The position numbers were made by a program, and so were the translations under genes. Of a stretch of DNA of 64,000 nucleotides, positions 1-14,682 are shown one piece after another (position 1 is the first letter of the stretch; each line of letters opens with the position of its first letter). The DNA is taken from assembly GCA_021613335.1 (NCBI GenBank), contig JAJTWR010000299.1, positions 119,501-183,500 on the forward strand. The letters run 5' to 3'. The notes below the pieces were generated by a model. That model made no database searches, was not told the origin of the DNA, and worked only from the letters and a program-made list of their open reading frames with translations. Source of the stretch: Whitmania pigra. Its lineage: Eukaryota > Annelida > Clitellata > Hirudinida > Haemopidae.

Positions 1-594
1 CAATGAATTAAACGAATGAACATTTTGTCTCTAAGTCGACAAGGAAGGAAAGATTTATTCCACCGACAGAATAATGCTGCCTGTCTCAGAAGGCTTTTTT
101 CCAACGAATTTGTGACTCTAAAACCTGTTTAAAGTCTCATCATTGTTAACTAAACAGTGTTTCCACACTGCAATTAAGCAACATTTTCATGATTTCAAAA
201 CGTACAACGAAGGGATAATCTTCTTACAGAACACGTCTAAACACTATTTTCACAAAATATAAAAACATTAATCAATTAATGACGATCTCAAACATCACAA
301 AAGCTCGCAAGATTTTAATATTAAAATAGAAAAAGCATGTCTCTAGCAAGGTTTTCAGCATGATTTGAAATATAAAGGATTTTCTGACAAGCTAAGAGAG
401 CCTCTCAGAAGCAGGCAAATGTGGAACATGTAAATAGTTTCTCTAAGTCTCCAGGTGCTTGATGAAATCTCAGCAGGTGTAATGAAATTAAGATCGGCTA
501 CTACCTTTGAAAAGAGTCAATCATCGAGAGCGGATCAAAGCAGATTTAGACAAAGTTAAAAGTTGAAAGAATATATAAAAATTATCTGTGACAA

Positions 595-1323
595 TTAAGC
601 GATCGTACAACACTTTCCACACTTCTTCTTTTTCTTCAAGTTAATTTCTTCTGCTTTTTGTGGCGTTTCCAGGGTACTGGTAACTTTTGAAACTTCAACC
701 ACCACCGACTGGGATTCACATTTCTGGACAACATCTTGTGTGGAATGAACCTGGCCTTCAAGACTGTTTGAAGTGTTGCATTGCACTTCATCCTCTACAT
801 GGCAAGAATCTTTAGGAACGTTATTGTTTTCCATGTTATCTGGATCTGCAATGTGGATCTCTGTCCGAGTGATGGTGGAGTGAGATATGATATAGTCGGC
901 TTTTTGCGAAAGAACTCCATCAACATTGAAAGGATTTTCTCCACTTTCCTTCCTAAACATTAAAGTATTACATTTAACGCAAAGAAAATATTAATGTTCT
1001 TATAAAAAACATAGATTAAAAATCATGCAGTACTAATTCCTTCAATTTCTCAAAAGCCAAAACCTTATTTACATAGACAAACGCAAGATTAATGATTAAT
1101 AAACAAGTTTTGCCAAATATTTGGATTTTGCAATGCCTCAGTTTGTATTATCAAAGGTCAAGAACAGATCATGTCCGAAAACGATTATTAGCAGTAAAGT
1201 AACGATCGGTCTAAGCTAAGTCGCAAGTGCAAATATCTAAAAAATACAATTACAATAAAATGTCGACGACAACACTTTATTTAAAACTAACTTCGAAACT
1301 ACAACAGATGTTTCGTCTGCCAT
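595..1323 (-). CDS. Small CAAX-box protein, paralemmin-like C-terminus
   Basis: Two exons on the minus strand, 1323-1292 and 952-595, join in phase (AA|G gives Lys) with a GTTAGT donor and a TTTAG acceptor. The product is 129 residues starting MADETSVVVSK. The C-terminus is a lysine run followed by CGKCCTIA: a CaaX prenylation box (CTIA) with two nearby cysteines suitable for palmitoylation and a polybasic patch. Paralemmins end in the same kind of basic-CxCC-aaX anchor, so a membrane-anchored, plasma-membrane-associated protein is likely. The middle is acidic and low in hydrophobicity, with no enzymatic motif seen. It is much shorter than vertebrate paralemmin (nearly 400 residues), so orthology is uncertain; it could be any small lipid-anchored adaptor. 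An ATG at 960 is intronic, not the start. A possible polyadenylation signal (AATAAA) lies near 52-58. Confidence 0.6.
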
Positions 1324-2049
1324 GTTGTGAGTTTTCATTCGCCGAGACCAGGGATGACTAACTTAAAGAACTTTAATATTAAGGGTGTTACAACTTTTAT
1401 TCAGAAAAAAGCAGAACACTCCAATTTCTACTAAACTCTACAATAATTTTTTTGTCGCGATTTCAACTCTAGATTAAAGACTATAAGCACCATAGCCTTA
1501 TTCCGAAGTGGGCTTCTGAACACCTTCTGTCCAATGGTGCAATTGAATTGCCTAAATTGTATACATGCATTTCATTTTATATCAGTAGCTCACTTTCATT
1601 TCATTCCATTTTAGGCCTTAGTATGCGATATGCACAACCCTTTAAACGAATAAACAGATTAGCAATTTCTGAATAATTCCTCTCCCCAATATTTTAAATA
1701 TGGAATGAAATAAGTTTGTGGCTATCCAATTAGCGTGGCTTATCAAAAAATCATTTTATATAATAAGTTATTATTATATAATTCTAAAGCCATGCTTATG
1801 TTATTGCATCAAGTGAAATCCTTCACACCTTAAAATTTAGCGTTTAGATTAGTATAAGCATTTTCTATTCTTCAAATATTTCTTTGATTTATAAATTAGT
1901 TAGAAATGATAAGGATTAACCATAAACTTTCCCGCATTACTTTTTTGGGGAAGTGTTTACAAAATATGTGTTTAAACGCGGATGTTGTTCGTTGAAGGAT
2001 ATGTGTGTTTGATGCTGATCTTTAATTCAGTCCTAATTCACAGTTGAAT
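1324..2049. promoter_or_regulatory. Divergent intergenic region
   Basis: 726 bp lie between the start codons of the minus-strand CAAX gene and the plus-strand cytohesin gene. It is AT-rich and contains no coding exon I can see. By position it should hold the promoters of both genes. No core promoter motif is convincing. Confidence 0.35.
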
Positions 2050-5000
2050 ATGGCCGAGGAGGATATCACTGTTCCATACACCAGTTAATTGTTCTTTACT
2101 TTTGGGGACATGATGATTGAAGATAAACTTAGTTATATTTCTATTCAGATTTAACTCTTGAAGAGAAGCTACAGTTGGCCAGAATATGTAAGAGGAAAGA
2201 TCAACTTATTTTGGAGATAGAGGTAAAGTATTTCTAACATTAGGAAGTTATTAGCTACACAAATATTCTAAGTTTTCAGAAGCTAATTATTTGAATTTTT
2301 GTCAAGCAACTCAGAGAGGAAATCTTGCAAGTCACAAGTGAAATTGAAGCATATGAAAATAATGAATTAGAGAAGTAAGATTTTTGCAAATAGCTGCAAA
2401 TGTGAGCAAATAAAGGATTTTTATTCCTGGAAATGTGCGACACTCAAAGCATTTCTTGGTAAATAGCCTCATCAATCAAATGATGAGGTCAAACTGTTTG
2501 AAAAGCATAACATAAATTCTTGAATATTTAATTGAATTATTTTTGATTATTGAAAGTATTTTGAACAAGCATCACGTGAAGTTGTGAACCCAAATTCTAC
2601 AAAAATCATCATCTTACAAACTTTCTTTAGAAAAAAAGCCATATTATTTTATTAAGAGATTAGTCATAAGATTATTTGTTATGAACAATTTAAAATTTAT
2701 AGGGAAAATCCTCAAGTGAGATATGCTCACATTGGGAAGAAAAAATTTAACATCGATCCATCCAAGGTGATTTATAAAGCCCAAATGTTATCTGAGTTAG
2801 AAATTCATTTATAAATTGAATTAATCTTGACAAAATAAATAAAAATTTTATTAAATGAAATAAGTGACAAATATAGCATTTCAACTAAAATAGGGCATCA
2901 ACTACTTGATCGAACACGAGATCATTGAAAACACGACGGAAAGCATCGCAAAGTTCTTGTACAAGGGCGAAGGTCTGAGTAAAACTGCCATCGGAAATTA
3001 TTTTGGAGAGAAGTGAGCTTCAAAAATTTATGTAAATTAGAATAAATTTCTATTCTTATTAAATGTAAGCACATTAATAAAAATTATTGTTATTTTGGTG
3101 AGTTAAATGATGAGTTAAAAATGATTGCACATTATTTTGGTACAACTAATGCTAAAATAAAATTAATATCAATATTTATCAATTAATGTAATAAAAAATA
3201 ATCACACATTAATTTCAACTTAGCTGATACTCTTGATGTTATTTTTTTATCATGTTAAATATTTCAATTCAATTTCCTCGTTGGAAGACATGATTTCTGT
3301 AATCCATTAAAAAGTTGCATGCGTCCGGAGTCACCGCATTCCAGTGATCTGAAGAAATCAATTTAAGATTCATTTTTTATTTCATGCAGGCTCAACACAT
3401 ATTTCATAATTTTTAGTTTCATTTCTGATGTTCAACACAGTTGCCTATTTGTCTCAAAAATAGAATATTGAAAATAAGTTATTATTCTGCTATGATTCTT
3501 AATTTTAACTTTATTTTCTTACCAGAGATGACTTCAACATTGAGGTCCTCAAAACATTCATTCAACTCACAGATTTTGAGGGAATGCCTCTAATGGATGC
3601 TTTTAGGTTCGTCACAAGTTATTTTTGTCATTGTTGTTTTACGGCTGCTATTACCTTGTTAATTGCTATTTATAATTACCATTTATACGGATCACTATTA
3701 TCTAGTAATTTCAACATTTATTGACTCGTTAATGTTGAGCCGGTTGTCGTACCTCAGGCATTACTTGTCCGGATTTCGTCTGCCTGGCGAGGCTCAGAAG
3801 ATCGACAGAATTGTAGAAAAATTCTCAGAAAGATACCACGAACAGAATCCTGACTTCTGCAAACATCCAGGTTTGATGTTGATATTAAAAATTGAAAATC
3901 AATTATGTTAATTACTTGCATCATTTACAACACATTACTCAAAGTCATCCGATGAATTGCTCGCTCATAATTAGAAAGCAATTATTGATTTATGGCTGTA
4001 GATGGGTGTTTACTATGATAATCATATTAGACGGCAAAACCAAAGTCTGCATTCCTATTTGTTTCTAATCGGGCAAACTTCTTTGAGACGTGCTTGTGTT
4101 TCAAGCATCACTTCTTTGCAGACAACTGCTACATCCTCTGCTATTCCATCATCATGATGAACACTTGTCTCCACAACATCAACGTCAGAGACAAACCTTC
4201 GGTCGAGCAGTTCATCTCCATGAATCGGAACATCGGAGAAGGAGGAAACTTTCCGGACGAACTGCTCAGGGTGAGCGTCGCTTGGCAGAGTCGTCTGCGG
4301 AAGGCAATTTAAGAATTACTTTAAGGGTTTTATTCTTTACATCAGGTCATCTACGAAAGCATAAAAAGCGAGCCTCTGAAGTTGATAGACGACAGCGACA
4401 GCGATCTCATGCTGACGTTCTTCAACCCGGTCAAACAGGGATGGCTCTGGAAACAGGGTAAGTCAAAGGGTCGCAATCGGATTAACCTGTCGATCGAGTA
4501 TTAATCGCTCGTTCGCTTTTTAGGAGGTCGAGTTAAAAGCTGGAAGTGGAGATGGTTCATTCTGAATGACAATTGTTTGTATTATTTCGAGACAACCGAG
4601 GTTGGTTAAATGAGTTTTTGTTGGAACGAAGCTTTCGAAATTAACCACGAGTCTGCACAACTCACAGGACAAGGAGCCGAAAGGAATCATTCCCCTGGAA
4701 AATGTTCAGGTGAGAGAAGTACCAAGCACTCACAGGCAGCACTGCTTTGAAATTCACTCCAAAGGAAATGATGTCATCAAGGCTTGTAAAACCAATTCAG
4801 AGGGGAAAGTTGTTGAAGGTTGTAATTGTTATTTATTTTGATTACATTAGGCATTGTTAATGTTTCGAAAAATAAAGATAGTTTAGAAAGTATCGAATTA
4901 AAATTAAATTTATTTATTTCTGTCCCCCATCTGCCGAACGTCCAGGGAAACACAACGTTTACAAGATGAGTGCACAAACTTCGGACGACAGAGAAGAGTG

Positions 5001-5266
5001 GATCCGAGCCATAAGGTAGGTTTCTGCTTTTAAAGATGTCTGTTACACATGCTAATCAGTAAACATATAAGTAAGTTTACAAAAGAGAGTTTTTGCCTCA
5101 AATGCTGTTCAATAATCATTCAGAAAATCATTTACAAAATGTCATCATAATCTTGCAATAGTTGGCGCTACATTGAATTCCAAAAATGTTTCGTAGGACC
5201 AGCGTCAGTGACAACCCTTTCTATGCCATGCTTGCGAGTCGACGGAAAAAGGCTTCAGAAGGATAA
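2050..5266 (+). CDS. CYTH1: Cytohesin (Sec7-PH ARF-GEF)
   Basis: Exchange factor that loads GTP on ARF GTPases at the plasma membrane. Thirteen exons join in phase: 2050-2083, 2149-2222, 2307-2374, 2703-2766, 2894-3012, 3526-3606, 3758-3870, 4122-4270, 4346-4457, 4524-4600, 4668-4818, 4946-5015, 5197-5266. They encode 393 residues, the usual family length. Order: N-terminal coiled coil (about 13-65), Sec7 domain (about 66-255) with the glutamic finger Glu158 in [13 protein letters not shown] domain (about 265-375), then a basic tail ASRRKK. The PH loop reads KQGGR, the two-glycine form, which in vertebrate cytohesins has high selectivity for PI(3,4,5)P3 over the three-glycine splice form. The start [10 protein letters not shown] matches the usual acidic N-terminus. 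It lies tail-to-tail with RagA. The family is certain; which vertebrate paralogue it matches is not, since invertebrates usually have one gene. Confidence 0.95.
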
Positions 5267-5961
5267 AGGAACATCGGACTAGCAGGGCTGGTTACGAGGG
5301 ACTTGAAAGAAATCTAACCACTTAAATTCATTAACCAGAAGACCGATGTAATGCCTAATACTGTAATGTAATACCTGTAATCCCAACTGCAGATTCAGTA
5401 ATCATGAGAGGATATTTTTCACAAAGTGCAATCAAATTGTTGAAAAATTAGCTTTTCCAATTAGCTGCAATTCCAAGGCAGGCATGAGAATTATATTAAT
5501 TTTCATGAAAATACTCCAGCTTTGGATTGCTGACAATTGACTTTTGCTGCCTTAGTTTGTTTTGACCTCCAGCAGGTGCTTGCAATTTGATTCGAGCTTC
5601 ATTTGGAATGTGCAAATTTCTTGATTTTTCTGTTCATTTGATCCTCACTTTTTTTGCCAGCATTCCACAGAATTAAATTAAAAATCCTTTATTGAGGAAT
5701 TCTGAATCACTTTTATTTTGAACAAGAAGATCACAATATTAAGTTAATTTTAAACATGTTCACTTAAAACAGGCAGTTCTCAAATTTCAACAACGCCACC
5801 AAACTCGGTGGGTAATAGCTGATTTGCAAAACACGTCTAAAATGACTGTTCCCTCCTAAGTCAACAAAGTTTAAAAAGATCACCAAACGAAAAAATAAAA
5901 CTCACGCAAGATTAACAAATAGTTATGTTATTATCAACAATTATCATAAAAAGCTGATTAC
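5267..5961. other. 3'-3' intergenic region
   Basis: About 700 bp between the stop codons of cytohesin and RagA. It should contain both 3' UTRs. No coding sequence, RNA gene or repeat is recognisable. Confidence 0.4.
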
Positions 5962-8205
<2,244 letters not shown>

Positions 8206-8977
8206 AGCCTATAAAATGTCATTCAAAACTATAAAGGAATACGTAATACTAGGGGCCACCGATAACAACCAGGTCTAACAAGCTAGTAAATATAAATACA
8301 GCAAAAGTATTAAAAGATTGTTACCGCCTGTTATAAAAATTTGTGGTTTTATATATTTTTAAAAATTGTTAAAATATAAAAATTGTGCATATTGTCTTAT
8401 GTTAAAAAATTAGTTTGTAGGTTATTCGGTATAGTTTTGTTGAATTTTAAGTATTTTCACAATTAATTAAATTTTAACAAAAACAAAAATAGTTAGCGCT
8501 ATAAAAGCAAATATTAACGCCCCTAAAATTCCAAAGCTCTAAAACTTTTTATTTCTCAAACGTTGTATTCCTATAATTATAAACATAAGTCTGTTCATAT
8601 GTTTTCTAATGATTGCTAGGTTATTTCGAAACTGACTCAATATCTAAGGCCATTGATTCGATATATATCTTCTATATATGTGATGTATGCATAAGTATAT
8701 ATTAAGAGTCACGAGTTATGTTTTCCAAATGCTAGTCAGAACACCTCCGCCAAACTATCCAGCCAATTTACCTTACGTTTTTGTTTCCATTTTTTTTTAA
8801 CTAGCTGAACTTTACTATGAACGAGGTTTGACTATTTACTAACCATGGGCATAATTCAATGAATCACATTTATTTTTGGTTTTGAAAGTAAACATGACAT
8901 ACAAAAATTTTAATTTAATTAAATAAAATATTATTAAAAATATTTATAAAAAAATATAAATAGAACATTTTAATAAA
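8206..8977. other. AT-rich intergenic region
   Basis: Upstream of RagA and downstream of the unidentified minus-strand gene end. Very AT-rich with short palindromes; no exon or repeat family recognised. It presumably includes the RagA promoter. Confidence 0.3.
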
Positions 8978-9197
8978 TCAGTTTACATATTTGTCTATGT
9001 TTACATTCTTCAAAACAAGGCGGGTGCTGTTGTGTGTGGTGATTCCAATGAAACTCTGGAGTAATATATGCAATTTATAAAAAGGAGATGCATGTACCAA
9101 CATTAAATTTAAGGATCCAAGTGTTGCCAGCTTTTGCTCCTCTAAAGTAGGAATTGATGATACCGCATTGCAAATCGTGTTCAAAAAGCTTGTGTAA
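8978..9197 (-). CDS. 3' end of an unidentified gene (two exons)
   Basis: Two minus-strand exons, 9197-9102 and 9055-8978, both begin and end in phase 0 and have good signals (TGTAG acceptor, GTTGGT donor, CTCCAG acceptor) around a 46-bp intron. They encode 57 residues ending in a stop. The text looks like conserved protein (for example GIINSYFRGAKAGNTWI and then GITTHNSTRLVLKN). I do not recognise the family. No upstream exon is evident before the Treslin exons begin at 9402 on the other strand, so the rest may lie inside Treslin introns, be very diverged, or be lost. Chance is possible, but two phase-matched splice junctions make it less likely. Confidence 0.4.
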
Positions 9198-9401
9198 CTA
9201 CATTTAACTTTGATTTTATTCTGATAGATTTATTTCATTATTTTAGCACAAGTCATTTACATGTGTAAATGTTTAGTACATTTACTTGCTGGATGCTTAG
9301 AGAGGATTATTTACAATATAATATCATTTCCATTAAATATTTTTATTTGACCAATATTATTTCGAAAGATCTAATTCGTTGGTCTTGTTTTATGTTTATA
9401 G

Positions 9402-12400
9402 CAGAAAAAAGAAATTTGTTAAAGAATGTCATGTGCTGAATGTTGAATCAAATTTGTTTACACTTCATCTGGAGAGGGTTCAGTTACCAAAAAGGGTTCT
9501 AAATTCCCTTTCTAATATTTTAAAGACTGATGACTCAGATGAGACCCAAAAAGTCAAGGAAAACAATGAACACATTGGCAAAATTGCAAAGTGTTTGGCA
9601 ACCTTTTCTGTTGGTGCAATTCCTCTTTCATGGAAACAATCTGTGATGTTTGCTGTCATCTCTGACACAAATCCTGATGACAAACTTCAGTCTAGTGCAA
9701 AATTTTCTCAGTTCCTCAATTTCCTTGTCGAGATAAATCAGAATCTAGTTAGTGAAGTTTTTAATCAAGTTGCTGCTATTTTCTTGTATTTTTTTGCAGA
9801 CTAAAACATATAATCTACAATTATCAAATTATTTTTTTATTGATAGATTATAGACTTGAATGGCGAATTGGCCATACTCCAAGCCATGTCTTGTTCCCTG
9901 GCCACTTTAACGTGCCTCAAAGAGGCATTTCATGAGCCTATGAGGAAGTTGTTTGAGTCGCAGAACGTTCAACACTTGTCAAAGAAAATGGTGGCTTTGT
10001 TGCTGGATGATGTAATGTTGTTGAAAAATAACATGACAACAGTTTCTCAGCAAGGTAGCTAATTTAAATTTTTCCATCAAAATATTAAATTAATAAAAAA
10101 GTTATTTCCTTTAGGTGAAGGCAGTGAAAAAAGCACTGCAGAACCTATAACTGAAGCTGCATTTGTGAATCCAGTTAAAACCAACCAGAAATCAGTAAAA
10201 GTATTAAACTTTCATTTCATTTAAATTAAGCAACAAATAACTTACTATTGCTATTGTTATTGTTATTGTTTAATTATCCTACAATTATTTACACTACCTC
10301 CAAAGTTAGGAAGGACTCAGAGCTATCGAATTATTGGAAATAGCACGAATCAAGTGGAAACAGGAGTAGGAAATGTTTCTGTGGGACTCAGAAAAGCCAA
10401 GAGACCTCGTGAAGATCAGGACGGAATGAAATCACCCAAAAGGATGAAGAGATCCTTCGAATCTCCCCAGAAAAACCAGAGTGAGGGCTTTAATCTGCCT
10501 TCAATTCAGTTTTACAAACTCTTGATTATTAAGTTCACTTCTATGCTTTCAAATTTTTTTGGCTCAATATTTTTGCATATTACAAGCTTAATATTTAAAT
10601 ATGATACATATATAGAAACATATAACAGCTATTCTAAATGTAATAATATATAAATATATCTATAATAAATGTAAGGATTTAGCATTTTCCTAAAAATTCT
10701 GGTGCTAGTATTTCGTAGAATAGCTATTATATATTTCTTTCTGACAATGACTGTATTTTTTAATAGCGACTATATATCGCATCATTAACTTGTATTCAGT
10801 TCTACCAAATAGTTCTTTATTAATTCAAGTTTTGCAAAGCATGAGGTGAACATCTGTCTGCAACATAAAGATGACAGTTTTTTTTATGACACACTTATGT
10901 GCTTTCAGTAACAGTGTTGATCAAGTTTGTGATGCATTTTGTTGTTGATTGATTGAGTTGCTCATTTAAGGAATAAAAGAAAGTTACAAACTCTCAAATG
11001 AATTAAATTTAATTACAATTGTAATCACAGCCCTGAGGCCCTCGAAGCTGTCGAGAACAAAAAGTGCAGCCTCGTGGAGAGGTCAGATGTTCCTCGAGAA
11101 GAGCAAGGAAATGAGGCAGAAGAGTTTCGTTGCAGACGATGACGGCAGTTCCTGCCTCAGCGTGTCACAAGGAGACTCGTTCGGAAAGTCTGGAAACGCC
11201 GTTGCAACTTCCCCTTCTGCTGGAGATGAGCAAGTGTTAAGTGGAATTTCAGGTTCGGTTACTTTGTTTCTTTTCACTTTGATAATAATAATAATAGTTA
11301 ATTTTTAAGCAGCGATGTGTGTAGCATCAGTTGTTTTAAAGTTAATCAATTCTATTGTCTTGCAATGCAACTTTGAGATGAAATTGTTGAACAGAGTTGA
11401 AGTCGAAAGATGATCTTCTGAAATTCCTGCATCAGATGTACGAAAAAGCATTCGAGGGGGAGGGTGGTCTGATGACTGCTGCCCAAAATGTCGTCAGAGC
11501 TTCAATTCAGTACTTCACTCAACATGTGAACACTCAAGAAAACTGCTCCAATAATGGACTGGTTTTGGTAAAGTTTTGCTGACAGCGGCTTCATTCATCA
11601 ATGTGGCAATCAACATAATTTCAATCTTTAACAGGAAGAAACTTACAACCTACTCACAGAACACATTCTGTCAAACAATTTACAAATCAGAGACAAATAT
11701 GTGAACAAGAACACACCTGAATTTGATGAATTTAAGTTGAAGGAGTGAGTTGAATTTAAGTTGGAAGAGCTCCCTTAGATTTAGCAATTTTTTGATTTAT
11801 TCAATAATGACATGATGGATGTTAAATTGATCTTCCATCAGATTGCAACTGCAGTGTCTTTTGTATTGCGAGGTGGATACTGCATGTTCAAAGACTAAGA
11901 TTTGTTGTGACACTATCGAACCCAGACATGAGAAGGTAATATTAAGTATCAAATTTTGCACATTTTACATATTATATCTTTTTATAATTGTTTCATTTCC
12001 ATCTTCATTCTTGGATGAGTATTTTTTTAATTTGTTTTACTTATTTTTTTTTTTTGTAATTATCTCAGGTTGTGGCCATGTTGAGGACAATGAGTTTTAT
12101 CAAGGACACCAACTTCCTGTCAACATTTTTAAACACAACCATGCTTGAAAAGTAAGCAAGCCATTAGATGTAATTCTTTAATTTTTATGTGACTACTCAC
12201 CAGTTAATCATTTAGCTTTTGTTTTATTTTGTGAATATTGCCACCAGACAATTTATTAACCAATGACTATTTGACCGCCGTTCATTCCAGCTACCATCGG
12301 AGCAGTCCGAGATTCTTGTACAAAATCTACGACAGTCTCATCCATCCTCTCCCGATCCAACTGGAGTACCTCATGTCTCCTGACAAGTTGGAAGATGACT

Positions 12401-14111
12401 TCCTTTTGGCATCTCCCATCAACACTGACAAGTCCATTGCTTCCTTGATCACCAATCCGAAGGTGGAAAGCAGCGAGTTGGAACTCGATGAACTCCTCCA
12501 AATGGAAAAGCAAACGAGGTGAGAAGCTCAGGTATACATTTTTTGTAATGACTCAGAGTTACAGCATGCTCGGAGGGTTGTAGTTCTGTGAGTGATAGTA
12601 AAAGTAGCATTATTTATGTGTTAACTTTTGTGAGTTCAATTTGAAAAGGTGCGAGATTATTTAAGATATTAAAACTGTTAGTGGTAACATTCTCAATGGA
12701 ATATTGAGATACCCTCATCAATCTCAACTCATGGATTAGTTTGAAATTGTGTAACCAGGTTAACGAGTAAGAATCAGAGGAGCATTTCTTTCACGCAGGC
12801 ACCTCGCATGAAAATAGAACTACCGACAAAGAAGACAGTACAAGTATGCGATTTTCATAAATTTTGGAATTTTTTTATAAATATGAAATGAATTTTCAAC
12901 AACTTATTAAAAATTTTAGCAGCAGAGAAGGTCTGAGAGAATAGCAGGCACTACAAAGCCAATTGGCAATGAAGGTCTGATTTGAATACCATTTAAGTCA
13001 TCATTAACATTATTCGAATATTTTGTTTGGTTTATGTATAATTGCCATTGTTTTCCAACCAGAAAAAGATCACAAGTCAAAGGTCAGAAGGTCTCTTTTC
13101 AATGACAACCGATCTCCGGAACCTTCTCCCAATAAGAAACATCAGACACCAGTCAAATGTGAGAAATTACATTCAATAACTTGATTAAATTCAGTTAACT
13201 TTGATAATTCAATTGACTTCATTCATTAATTTTAGCAATGCCTGCCCATTATGTGCTGAAGACAAAACAGGTGAAAGAAACTCCAGTTGGCAGACAAGGG
13301 GTTAACCGTTATTTGAAGAAGCAGGAAAAGTTGCTTCAAAACCTAAGTTCAAATGACATCACTTTTGTAGAAGAAACACCGGAAAAGGATTCGGGAGGTT
13401 GGTTCAAGTTTGTTAGTCTTTACTATGTTAGTAATACGCCCTATGGTCGACCCTGTAAAAAATATTACACATTACAGTTATTGACATTAACAACAATTAA
13501 TTATGATTGACATCACCGATTCACGCATTGATTCAACTTTTGTTTTAACAGTCGATGTATCTTTCACACAACTGGAAACGAAACTAGACATTTCCGCCTC
13601 GTTCTACTCCACCAAGCACATGACTGCGAGGTTCGCACATTTGGAAAAGAGGATGACAGAAACCAGGCCAGAATTCTTGGAGCAGATTCCAGTACAGTTG
13701 TCTCTAAGTCAGGTGGCACAGCCTCTAAAATCGCCGAAAAGAAGAGTGACCGCGAGGATGCTCTTTGGTTCTCCCGTCAGCCCGAGCCCCCAAAAGTCTG
13801 CCCTGAAGACGATCCTTGAAGAAAAAAACGACAACGCTAGCAAAAACCACAAGTCACCACAGAGTCCTTCGTTTAGAAGTCCGAGGAGACAACAGCAACA
13901 ACAACAAACTTTCAAAACTCCAGAAAATATGAAGTCTCCCAAAACTAGAGACGTGCCCGAGAAGTTGTTAAAGGTGCGAAGGGCCATTCTGATGACGCCG
14001 AGTCCCAGCAGGAAATCTTCGGGTCCCAAAATAACTTCTCCGAAGTCTCTTGTCCTTAGGTCGCCAAGTCCTCGAAGATTGACGAACGTCAACACACCGA
14101 GGAGGTCGTAG
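9402..14111 (+). CDS. TICRR: Treslin/TICRR, 5' end not found
   Basis: Replication-initiation factor (metazoan Sld3 counterpart) that, after CDK phosphorylation, binds TOPBP1 to help load CDC45 at origins. Exons seen: 9402-9747, 9847-10054, 10115-10200, 10310-10365, about 10401-10480, 11031-11252, 11395-11567, 11635-11744, 11842-11935, 12069-12151, 12291-12518, 12759-12843, 12920-12974, 13063-13159, 13236-13397, 13552-14111; almost all phases agree, giving about 880 residues. Family hallmarks: an ELLEIARIKWKQ helix like vertebrate KMLNVARLNVKAQ, a region matching the Sld3-like domain (KDDLLKFLHQMYEKAF to LQLQCLLYCEV), and KETPVGRQGVNRYLKKQ followed by VEETPEK. The latter corresponds to the TOPBP1-binding CDK site ETPVHKQISKRLL of human Treslin. 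The tail (13.7-14.1 kb) is rich in SP/TP sites. The N-terminal several hundred residues are missing upstream. The 10365 junction is irregular (see findings). Confidence 0.82.
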
Positions 14112-14682
14112 CCTCCGAATCAGTTCATATAAATAGAGATTGCATTTTACCTAATTTATCTGGGTAGTCACCCACATATGACCACTGTAAATCTGTAATT
14201 GCTATTGTGACTGTATCAATTATCTTCAATCTTTGAGATCAACAATTAATCTTCAGCTGGATTTTTATTTGCAACCTATTTCGAAGATGGTTAACAAATT
14301 AAGCAATGTTCATGCCTAACAAAATGAGCAGACTCTTTTGAAAAGTTATCACAGGCAAAAAATGGTCTAAAATAACGAAGCTACAATCACATCTGGTTCT
14401 CAAAAGGAGTTATAAAATAAGTTTTTTGACCTAAAAACAAAAACAAATCAGAGATCAAAATGAGATTGGAGATCAATCAACAGACAATATAGCAATGATA
14501 ATCTTCCTAGTTTTGATATTGTGAAACACTGCTTTGCATCACGTCGAGTGCATTTGGCGAGAACGAAAGGCAGCAGATGGAAAATTAATTTAGTTAAATA
14601 ATTAGTTGTAAATTTGGGTTTGGAATGAAAGTTAGCAGTAAAAAAGAATGCAGAACATAGATCTTCATCTGAGATTGGTCGA
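14112..14682. other. 3'-3' intergenic region
   Basis: About 570 bp between the stop codons of Treslin (+) and ABHD8 (-). It should hold both 3' UTRs. Nothing else is recognised. Confidence 0.35.

Noticed and set aside
13709..14095. 128-residue minus-strand ORF opposite the Treslin tail
   Set aside because: Antisense shadow of the S/P-rich coding exon; the plus strand is phase-consistent with upstream exons.
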